The position numbers and the translations under genes are program-made. DNA of 64,000 bases from Ophioderma brevispina (Eukaryota > Echinodermata > Ophiuroidea > Amphilepidida > Ophiodermatidae), in contig JAMKCH010049303.1 in the NCBI GenBank assembly GCA_023653785.1, positions 1 to 64,000 on the forward strand, read 5' to 3'. Under the pieces are notes generated by a model. It made no database searches, was not told where the DNA came from, and saw nothing but the letters and a program-made list of their open reading frames with translations. Positions 55,546-64,000 of this stretch are shown in pieces; within the stretch, counting starts at the first letter, position 1, and each line of letters opens with the position of its first letter.

Positions 55546-55950
55546 AACATACCCTAACCTTATACCATTACCTTAACCCTAGACCATTGTCTGAACCCTA
55601 GACTATCACCCTAAACCTAGACTATCACCCTAATCATAGGACTATTCAGTACCGGTATCCCTGATAACCTCCATCTATACCCTTAGGGTTATCCTTAGGG
55701 TAAAAAGTTTTACCTTCAGATAAAAAGTTTTACCCTAACTATATAACATTACCCATATTACCTAGAAACATTATCCTAACCCTAGCACATTACCCTTATC
55801 TTATACATTGCCTTAATCCCAGACCATTACCCTAACCTCGACTTTTACCCTAACCTAGACTTTTACCCTAACCCTAGACTTTTACCCTAACCCTAGACTT
55901 TTACCCTAACCGTAGAATTTTACCCTAAGCTTAGACCATTACCTTTACAC
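55546..55950. repeat. Telomere-like minisatellite, distal block with variant units
   Basis: Continues the 19 bp array but drifts: ACTATCACCCTAA units, an inverted patch at 55680-55740 (CCCTTAGGGTTATCCTTAGG and GGTAAAAAGTTTTACC), then GACTTTTACCCTAACCCTA units at 55840-55920. Confidence 0.88.
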
Positions 55951-56064
55951 TAATGCTAAGCCAGCCCTTAACTTGAATTTTAACCCTAAAATATTGTGAT
56001 AATGCCTGCATGAAGCTCAGAGCAGGGAACAAGCTCTCTTGGCGTTTTTTTTTTAATTTAAAGG
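55951..56064. other. No gene seen
   Basis: Short spacer ending in a T-run. Confidence 0.4.
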
Positions 56065-56411
56065 TGCAACGAGAGATTTCCACATAACAGGTGTCCCTAA
56101 AAATGTGAAAAAATCTAATTTTGGCACTAAGTAAAGATTTCTATCAGAAATGTCCCCATGTGTAAGGATTAAGCTGAAAAATATTTCTTTAGGTACAAAA
56201 TTGGGCATTTCTAATTTCGTATTTATAGGAGCAAATACAAAAATTCAGCCTATGTTTATATTGAAAGTTAAGGAAATGAAAATCGCTTTTTGTTTTCACT
56301 TTCAAGGCATTTCTGTTAACTAAAGACAAGGTAAGAAATCTATTGTGGTCTTATATGAAATCATTACATATGACACAACATATGGGGGCCCAAATCTCTC
56401 GGTGCACCTTT
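56065..56411. mobile_element. TTAA-flanked MITE, AGGTGCAACGAGAGATTTC ends (copy 2)
   Basis: TTAA plus AGGTGCAACGAGAGATTTCC on the left and AAATCTCTCGGTGCACCT plus TTAA on the right. Interior collinear with 20937-21281 ('GTAAGGATTAAGCTGA', 'TTTCTAATTTCGTAT', 'AATTCAGCCTATGTTT'). Confidence 0.87.
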
Positions 56412-57644
56412 AAGTATGAAACCATCATTACCCATATCTTTAAGCATTTTTTCCAACCACACTTAGGAATAGATCATATTTCAATGTAGCAGGGCTAGCA
56501 AGGGTAAAACTTTTGACTCGCTTGTTTGTCTTAAAGATGTTTCCATGAATTAGGAGAAAAGAAACTGAGTTGAACCTGTTGGAGGGGATCTTGAATTCTT
56601 ATGATAGAAGGCTCTCATTGTGCCTATTGCATTCTCATTCATGACCTGATCCTGCACACATGTGTAGAAATCATTTACTATCTGTTTACTCTTGACGATT
56701 TGGAAAAATGCTGATCCTCTGCGTTTGACTAGGGATCCAGAACTATTGTGCATAAAAATCCAAAATAACCACAAGAAACAGTTTTAATTCTGTTTTCAGG
56801 CCACCCCATATAAACCGCAAGGTTCAGATAAAGTGCACAATTCTGAGAAGTCAAAAAATAGCAGACAGGGGAAACAGGCTAATAAATAATAAAACCGAGT
56901 TGGTTAATTAGTCTAGATACTTGTATATGCATTAGTGATGACAAAATTGTGGAGCAGTCAAAAACTATATTAAGGTATCTCATAAGAATTAACTTGAAAA
57001 CTACATTTTACTATACGGTACCAAGTGGATAATTGTGTCAGGGGGTGGACGCCATGGTTAAAATATGGAGGGGTGTGAAAACATCACTGGGGGGGGGCGA
57101 AACAGTACAAAATGATCATTTTGGTTAAAAAACCACTTTTGCGCAAAAACCCTGTTTTTCCTAATATTGAAAAAATCTCAGAGGCGGTGACACACCCCCA
57201 TGCTGCCGCCCCTGACTTGTGTATTGGTAACCATGGTAACAGTGGCATGTACACCTTATTTCTTTTCCTCTTCGTGATGTTAACTACTTCAGGCAAACAG
57301 TGTTCCATAATTCGGTCCTGGAACCAGGAAGGATAACATTTTTTAAGATTTATTTGCCTCAATACCAAAAATCGGGATTATATTTAAAGAAGACCATGAG
57401 GACATTTCGTTAGGTTTATGTAATAGAAAGTAATTTAAATATTTCTGCCGTGCACTACAGAGAATCCAAGCTTGCTTCTCGGGCTTAATTGGTTGGATAG
57501 GCCAAATTCAAAAACTAGTTATTTGTTTTATTTTTACTTGTTGTTCAATAAACCTTTGAAAAATTCTCCGTAATCAAGTGTCAAATTTAGAGGAAATCGG
57601 AATCCTTGAAAATTGCCTTGTGTCGCTTTCTTTTAAAATGTCCA
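56412..57644. other. No gene seen in 1.2 kb
   Basis: Unique sequence. 'CAGAGGCGGTGACACACCCC' near 57180 and a G-run at 57090-57097 resemble element edges but have no partner. Confidence 0.45.
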
Positions 57645-57945
57645 TGCCATGCTAATTAGCCCCGATCCGATAACCAATATTGTTCTTGTTTACCCTGTGA
57701 AACTCTTAGGGAGAAAAGGGGTTTGGTTGGATTCTATGGAGAACAGTGTACCATCTTGGTTGACCAATATTAATTTTACGCAGTATCCTAGGCTTGCCAA
57801 AATCACTGCTTTCAGCTTTGTTTCCAAAGGGTTGAAAATCTGGTGTTGATATTTTACAGATGGGGTAATGGACCAAGGCCATTTAACCTAGATGGAACAC
57901 TTAAATTTTAATTAAATTGGGTAATACCACCCTTTAAGAATGGAA
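57645..57945. repeat. Dispersed repeat, copy 1 (relatives 58775-59045, 62295-62470)
   Basis: Shared ordered blocks with 58775-59045: 'TTTACCCTGTGAAA', 'TTAGGGA.AAAGG', 'CATTTTGGT.GA.CAA', 'TTTACACAGTA', 'GATTGAAAAT..GGCG', 'TTTACAGATGGGGTT' and a CACCTTT end. The two plus-strand frames here are unrelated to each other and not kept. Class unknown. Confidence 0.65.
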
Positions 57946-58774
57946 CCTTGAATTTAATCAGGCTCTTTGAAAATTTAGATAAAGGCCAGTCCACAACGGC
58001 CAGAACATTATTGAGTGACATTATTCCTAATGGGAGGCATGTTGTGTGGGTTGTATAACAACTGCAGTAAGCAGTGTACTAACATGACTAATGAATAATG
58101 ATGTGATGAGTGACATAATGCATCCACTACATAATAAGCACATCTATCTTCAGGGTTTCACCCTAATAATAAAGGTTCAGGTTCAGAAGGATTTAGGATT
58201 TATTTTGAGCCCTGTTTGGACTGGTATTTTGAGTTAGGTTTGCTACAAGAGTGGAAAATTGACAGTAGAGCCTGAATAAGTTTATTGGGGGGGGCCTCAC
58301 TTTTGGTTTGGGTTTGAACCACTACCCGAAAAAGATACCAAAAATGACAGATTTGCTACCATCCTTATACCTGCTTGTGAGGTTTTGGGGCAAAGCCTCA
58401 GAAAGAATGAGCAAAAACTAACTGTTAAAAATGTATTTTGAGCCATTTAGTGGCAGCACTATTTGTCACACTCGTGGTTTGCATGCATTCTTCATACCTG
58501 ATTGTGACCTTGGAAATCAATTGCCAAACGAATGAAACCCTTTCATAACATTTGCAAGCAAAAGGACTATATGCCCAAATCGCTGAAAATGCAACGTCTT
58601 GGCCGCAAATCCCCTACCCCCTTTTCCACTAAAGGGGGTGGCTATAATGGAAATCTTCCATCCGAACTTTAAACACAGGAAGATCAAAATGTCGACCTTT
58701 TTAGAGGTAAAGAGGCTTGTCCCCAGAAGCCCCAGATTTACCGGAAGTGGTCAACATTGGTATCAGAAGAAAGC
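57946..58774. other. No gene seen
   Basis: Unique sequence with a G-run at 58287-58293 and no protein-like frame. Confidence 0.45.
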
Positions 58775-59045
58775 TACCTTTCTCTCATTTACCCTGTGAA
58801 ATTTAGGGACAAAGGATGTTGGTGTGGAAGTTATAGCGAAAATGTGCCCCATTTTGGTCGAACAAATATAATGTTTACACAGTACTGTATGGGGCTTACA
58901 AATCACGTTTTTAGCTCTCACTCAAAAACGGATTGAAAATTGGCGCGAAACTTTACAGATGGGGTTTTGGATTGCAGGCCAATCTATCAAAATTGAAAAC
59001 TTCATATCCTTCCAAATCAGGCCATCACCTTTGAAATCATGACAA
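58775..59045. repeat. Dispersed repeat, copy 2
   Basis: See 57645-57945. This copy adds 'TTAGCTCTCACTCAAAAACG' and 'CAAATCAGGCCATCACCTTT', which recur at 62350-62460. Confidence 0.65.
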
Positions 59046-59135
59046 AAAAAACTACAAAACACTAATGATTGCATGCACTTTTTTTTTGTTGGACTTCCAG
59101 CAACGAACTTGTGGGTGGGATATAAACAGGGAGGT
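59046..59135. other. No gene seen
   Basis: Short spacer with a T-run. Confidence 0.4.
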
Positions 59136-59364
59136 TTTGTGTTGCCTGCCCTAAGGCAGGAAAGCCAATAGGGATCACGTGTCCCCTGTGTTGATGTCGG
59201 TTGTTGTTGTAATTGATGTGTGTTGTTGTTGAGGTCTGGGTTGTGAAAAATGTTACCATTTGCCTGTAATATTCCTCATACTTTGATGGATTTATACCAA
59301 ACTTGGGTCACAGGTGCACCATGGCATCCCCCACTTTTCGATGAGGTCAAACGGTCACATGCCA

Positions 59365-59377
59365 AGGTCAAAGGTCA
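59365..59377. promoter_or_regulatory. Perfect DR1 sequence (possible nuclear receptor site)
   Basis: AGGTCA-A-AGGTCA. The match to the DR1 consensus is seen directly. Binding is only inferred, since the motif is part of a repeated element. Confidence 0.5.
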
Positions 59378-59545
59378 TGTGAGGTCAAGTTGTAAATAGC
59401 TGAAAATGTAAAATTGACCTAATTTGACACAGTTGTTGGACTAAAATTCAATCATAGGTGCACATGGGGATCCATCATTTGTTGATGAGGTCAAAGGTTC
59501 CATACCAAGGTCAAAGGTAACATAACAAGTCAAGGTCACATACCA

Positions 59546-59558
59546 AGGTCAAAGGTCA
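59546..59558. promoter_or_regulatory. Perfect DR1 sequence (possible nuclear receptor site)
   Basis: Second AGGTCA-A-AGGTCA within the same element, followed by GTGAGGTCA, which adds a third half-site. Confidence 0.5.
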
Positions 59559-59752
59559 GTGAGGTCAAGTTGTAAGATTTGAAAAGTTGAAGTTCATGGA
59601 ACCAAGCTTGGTTATGGAGTTTACATGCAAACCCTCATTTGTTTATGAGGTCCAAGATACATATCAAGGTCAACGGTCATGGTAGGGGCCTATCATTCAC
59701 AAACCCGCGACAGCAGGTGACACAAGCGGGTCGAGGACCGATGTATTTTTAC

Positions 59753-61734
59753 TTTAATCCAGATTCTTCAAAATGGGGTGGGATTATAATCGAGCATGGG
59801 AATATATCGGATCAGTACTGTGATTGTAGCCAGGCCCAATGTTGATGCCTCCAAAGGTTCTAATCAATAGCCAATAGCTTTCAATATTTGATATGGCTTT
59901 TTCAGTGATAGTTTAGTGTGAGTAAACATTTATTTAGGATGAACAAGACAGAATTTTCTTGAGCAAAGTTAATAGGGTTCCTCCTCTAATGTGAAATTAA
60001 AGTTGAAATACCTTATGTGTTCAAACATTTACGCCTTTCCTTAGTTACTTCTGTGATTTTCTTTGCCAGTGCAGTTGTCTTATATTTTGTATTAAGATGA
60101 AGCCACACCAAACAGTGTACATAAAAATGTAGCACCAGTGAATAGGGAATGACGGTAGCTGTTTAAATAATTCACTTTCATTGTCCCGACAGAGGTAGTT
60201 TAAGGCTGATGCCCTGGTAACACTGCTAGACATGGCCCACAAGCGACGCTTTGGCGTAAGGCTCGCCCAGTTTCTGTTTCCCCTGTGGAAAGAAGCGGAA
60301 TTACTCCAGGTCAGAGTGGTGAGGGGGGGAAGCGGTCAAATTCCTTAACTGGCAATGACCCTTCACTCGTGATTAGGATCTCAGCCGAGCTTCACCCAGT
60401 CCTGGTTTTCGAAAATATTTCCACTGGCTGTGGGAAAGAGGAAAGACAGAGCAAAAGACTGGGGTAGATCTAGTTGAGTGGTATACGAGATTGCAGCCAG
60501 GGTTTTTTGCTTAGTGCGGCTGCTATGATTATAGAGATGTTGGGCTAGGGAAGTTCGTAAGGAAATTTTCAAAGGGTAGATCAAGACATTCAAGTTTTAT
60601 GCCCAAGGGTGGATTGTGATTAATATAAGCGGCTGTCCCAAATTGTACTGGGTTGGGAGTGTTTAGTATTTAGTTAAGTAAGGTTGAGTGTTTGCTCGGA
60701 CCTCTTGTTTACTGGACAATTGCATTCTTAAACCACATTGTGTGCTCTTTTATGAAAAGAGTTTTGTAGCATATTTTTACATCTGTAAAGTTTAATCCAA
60801 TTGTTTACAAATCTGAATGACAAGCTCTAGAGAAGCAATTATGTCTTAAGAAAATGTCGCCCATGCAGTTACATGATCAAAATCAAGGAGTTTCAGTAAG
60901 GGAGTATGACAAAAAACACTGAAAAGACTCTATTTATCAATCGATATAGAAAGACCAAAATTGGTTGGAAAATCCCTTTATAAGTGTAGCAGCATACATG
61001 ATTCATTACAATTCAGGAAGTTTATAATGCCAGTGACCATTTTACTGAAAGGAATACTTGTACTCGGTTTTTGGCCAATGGTCGAAGGTCCAGAAACTGG
61101 TAGAGCAAACATGGTAAATCCTGTGTCTGAAGTATTTCCTTTAACTTCCATTCCTCATTGTTAGCTTCAAACATTGATAAGTTGAGATTATAGCAAACCT
61201 ACAACAATACCTTCCAGTAAAAGTTGTTATCCCTGATTCCCAATGATATTTTTGGCCTAAGATCAAATCCGCACATATGATTTACGTTTCTGCGTAAAAA
61301 AATTATTTATAGGCAGGCCTGTGAGAGTTCAGCTTTTAGCTGATTTCAGCTCTTTTCATGGTTTTGGAAGAGTTCAAAATTCATTTCAGCCAGTTGTTTT
61401 TGACTTTTTACCTAGTTTTACCCATGTTTCAGCTTTTTTCACTCTTTTTTTTTCAAAACCCCAACTCACAGGTCTGTATATGGGTTGACCCTTGAGGTCT
61501 ACAGACGATTTTATTACTTATTTCACTATGAGTTACAATATGCTCAGCCACAAGGACACAGTTCAGTGGGTGGGACTTGTACATGCATTGAATTGAACTG
61601 ACAGTATTCATATGTACATACCAAAAAAACTCAGGGCCATTTTCTAAATACACTGGTGAAGGGAAGGTAGCCTATGAACTCTGCCAAGGGGGAAACTGAG
61701 ATTTACCTTGCTCAAAGGTTTTTTGAATTGAATG
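59753..61734. other. No gene seen in 2 kb
   Basis: Unique AT-rich sequence. A GC-richer patch at 60180-60500 has short frames on both strands without domains. No SINE boxes recognised. Confidence 0.45.
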
Positions 61735-61890
61735 CAAGAAGGCTGTAAGTGCAATAGATGCCAGTGATACATCTGCCTGGTGCTATGTAATAGGATAACT
61801 CAATTTTCTTTCCTTAAGTCAGTGGCCCTTGAAATTGTTCTTTCGGCGATGAGGGTTGCCATTGAAGATCACTTTCAAGACTACCTGAAA
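61735..61890. repeat. Relative of 42903-43060 with weaker hairpin
   Basis: 'GCAAGAAGGCTGTAAGTGC', 'AATAGATGCCA' and a degenerate stem (CAGTGGCCCTTGAAATTGTT opposite GATCACTTTCAAGACTACCTG) match 42903-43060. Confidence 0.6.
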
Positions 61891-61939
61891 AAACATTTGC
61901 ATATGCCTAATAGAATGGTGTGATGGGAAACCCCCTTTC

Positions 61940-62245
61940 TACAATGTCAGCTATTCCCCTATGACTCCTTTGCACCACATACGATATAGCTGAGAAATGA
62001 AATCGAGGGTTTCGAGCAAAAAGGCCCCATCTGCAATAGCTGCCATGTTTAATTTGGAAGGTATAACACTTAATAAGAACACTGACAAATGGCAGCTATT
62101 CCCTGATGACTTCTTGCCCTCACATGACGATATAGCTTGATAAATGATATCGAGGGTTTAGAGCAAAAAGGCCCCATCTGCAATAGCTGCCATGTGTTAA
62201 AGTTGGAATGGTTTAACACTTAATAAGAACACAACTACAAATGGC
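61940..62245. repeat. ~150 bp tandem duplication, two units
   Basis: Two units share 'CAGCTATTCCC.TATGAC', 'ACGATATAGCT', 'TATCGAGGGTTTAGAGC', 'AAAAAGGCCCCATCTGCAAT', 'AGCTGCCATG' and 'AACACTTAATAAGAACAC'. AAATGGCAGCTATT at unit starts is the inverse of AATAGCTGCCAT inside, so each unit has inverted subterminal words also present at 42915. Confidence 0.8.
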
Positions 62246-62294
62246 AGCCTATTTCAGATGGGGCCTTCTTGAACTAGAACACCCTCTAAATGTG

Positions 62295-62470
62295 ATGTGA
62301 TCAAAATTAATGAGCTGCATACACAGACTCTATGGACCTTATCATCACACTTTAGCTCTCACACCAAAACAGATCTCATGACGTTTACATACAGGGTTTT
62401 GGGGTCAAGATCATCCACTCACAATGAAAACCTATCTAATTAAATCGGGCCATTCCCCCTTTAATTTCCA
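62295..62470. repeat. Dispersed repeat, copy 3 (partial)
   Basis: Shares 'TTTAGCTCTCACACCAAAAC', a TTTACA.AC.GGGTTTTGG block, 'GAAAACCTATCTAATTAAAT' and 'GGGCCATTCCCCCTTTAAT' with 57645-57945 and 58775-59045. Confidence 0.55.
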
Positions 62471-62566
62471 CCTTTTATCTTTGTGGAAATGCATGTGAAC
62501 GAGGATATTCCACCCCATATATTACCCCCTTAGATGTACAAAAACTTTTTATTCTTTCAGTACTTA

Positions 62567-62620
62567 AAGGTCCAACGAGAGATTTCACTATATCAGGTAT
62601 CCCTAAAAAATCGCAGTACT
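62567..62620. mobile_element. Left end only of the AGGTGCAACGAGAG TTAA MITE
   Basis: TTAA then AGGTCCAACGAGAGATTTCA and TATCAGGTATCCCTAAAAA match the left ~50 bases of 20937 and 56065. The remainder is unrelated and no right TIR follows. Confidence 0.75.
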
Positions 62621-64000
62621 GCTTTTTGCTCTGATGTAACATAGTGTGCATCGCATGCTTTAGACAGCGTGGGTTGAAAAATCGCCAAATCCCTCAAAAG
62701 CCGGGGTTTGCGAGATTTAAACTAAAAGGCGTGTATTCGTAAAAAGCGTGCAAAAAATAAGAAGCGTGTATTCCAACTGTACCTCGCTGAAAAGCTCCGA
62801 AACGAATGGAATCGGCCGACTTACGCTCATTGTTTTCCGTATTGCTGCGAAGTCGCAACTGTTGTGCCTATGTTTTGTAACTGAAAATCTGTAAGAACAT
62901 TCCGTCATGTCAAGTATCATATGAATAGTTCTAAAATAGATTTTCTTGTAGTGATTTGTATAATTTGCTGTCGCATATAATAATCAGATAATTTACTAAA
63001 TTAGATTGATTGTGAATACCGGGGCCCCCCCGCCACCGCTTTAGATGTTACCTGCCATAATTCCCAGCTTCAGTGGGCATTTCGTTTCCCTTTGCAACAT
63101 GGCCCCCTAATACAATACAGTTGGATGCCGACTAGTAATCACGATACCGTAGCGCTATAGAATATCGGAGGAAATGCAACATTTTGCGTGTGTTAATATC
63201 AATGGGTTCATTTCATGCGCTAATGGTGGTCTCACGCTTTAATTTTGTGTTTTTGATAGCAAGATAAAGAATTAATTTCCTTCCTGGTGTGAATTTGCTT
63301 CGTCAGGGTGTCCGAATTCGGTAACATTTGACGTTTCTTTAGCATATTTTTGCCGTTAGAATGTATTTGATTATTGATTTTCATTAAACCGGGTGTGTTT
63401 CTAGTAGAACAATATATTAAGAATGAAAGCCGATCCAACACCTGATACTGACGAGCTAATTTTGATTTTTGTTTTTCAAACTCAGACTCACTTCTGTTCT
63501 GAATGGGCATGATCATGTCATGAATTAATTAGGGACTGATTCTAGGCATGTCTGGACACCCAAAACACTCGGAAAAGATTCCATAAGCTATAAAAAAGTA
63601 GTAGTATTTTATAGTTAGTGTTGGCCTACTGTGCCCTTGCAATATCTACGTATGCAATTGGACTTTACATTATTTATGATAATTCGTATTAGATGTAGGG
63701 ACGATACTGATCCCGGTTCGCCGTTTCCCCGCAAAAGCAAAAAGGCTTAGGGGGGGGTTTGGTTTCACAGATACGTCTGGCACTAATACACGGCTCTGCC
63801 GTAGGAGGGTGGGGTGGGTTGTGGGTTCTGGGTGTGGTGTAGTTGGCGGCCCCCTAACCTACGGTTATACAAAGGGGATAGAGATCAGACAAGTAAGTGC
63901 GCGGTTCTCTTATGACTTCTCTTATAATGGTGTTTTTCATAACGGGTGGGTTAAAATATAAAGGTTGGTTTTGAAACACCACTGCACACTATTTGTAAAG
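62621..64000. other. No gene seen in 1.38 kb
   Basis: Unique sequence with a G/C-run at 63022-63031 and a G/T-rich stretch at 63800-63855. Frames up to 94 codons on minus show no domain. Confidence 0.45.

Larger units (their letters stand above)
59136..59752 (+). mobile_element. TTGTGTCGCCTGCC element rich in AGGTCA (copy B, ~615 bp)
   Basis: Full-length relative of 48431-49032: starts TTTTGTGTTGCCTGCCCTAAG, ends GACAGCAGGTGACACAAGCG then GTCGAGGACCGATGTATTTTT. Contains two perfect AGGTCAAAGGTCA direct repeats (59365-59377 and 59546-59558) plus several near matches. AGGTCA n AGGTCA with one-base spacing is the DR1 site bound by RXR, HNF4 and PPAR-type receptors. Confidence 0.82.

Overview
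The window looks like noncoding, repeat-dominated nuclear DNA from an animal, most likely a marine invertebrate. The evidence is AT-rich sequence without operon-like gene packing, tRNA-derived SINEs, decayed LINEs, many short terminal-inverted-repeat (TIR) elements, and a minisatellite built on the TTAGGG-type telomere word. I cannot name the species. I found no intact protein-coding gene, rRNA or functional tRNA. Long open frames are in low-complexity DNA or are chance. The only coding-like signals are two LINE C-terminal relics (30.25-31.01 kb and 52.1-52.53 kb, both minus), a broken exon-like fragment present in both copies of a tandem duplication (1.5 and 3.5 kb, minus), an 85-codon open stretch at 41.36 kb, and a 35-codon open island inside the telomere-like array.

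Layout. 1-5.4 kb: a ~2 kb unit present twice in tandem, ending in ~150 bp sub-repeats. 5.9-6.5 kb: irregular tandem repeat. 6.8-9.3 kb: foldback MITEs, a SINE and an inverted repeat pair. 11.08-11.56 kb: long polypurine tract. 11.98-15.87 kb: a second ~1.9 kb unit in two tandem copies, each with a ~450 bp TA-flanked foldback MITE. 16.1-17.0 kb: 0.9 kb foldback element. 17.6-18.2 kb: GC-hairpin repeat. 19.6-27.4 kb: TTAA-flanked MITEs, dispersed repeats and three SINEs with a tRNA-like head. 29.2-31.9 kb: MITE, tRNA-SINE and LINE relic. 35.8-36.2 kb: a SINE between two 138 bp direct repeats. 37.1-37.6 kb: polypyrimidine tract. 38.4-39.6 kb: 1.1 kb TTAA-flanked element. 42.4-44.7 kb: a nuclear-receptor-half-site-rich element and a pair of GGGGGCACAG-TIR elements. 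45.2-46.9 kb: TTAA MITE and a ~135 bp satellite with alternating A/B monomers. 47.2-52.5 kb: further MITEs and a LINE end. 54.2-55.95 kb: 19 bp telomere-like minisatellite. 56.1-62.6 kb: more MITEs and tandem duplications.

Paired repeat copies often differ by single-base indels in homopolymers, and three sizeable blocks occur as exactly two adjacent copies. This suggests an incompletely polished long-read assembly, possibly with falsely duplicated haplotypes, so copy numbers and frames should be read with caution. All coordinates of repeats come from eye alignment and are good to about 5-30 bases unless TIR ends are quoted.
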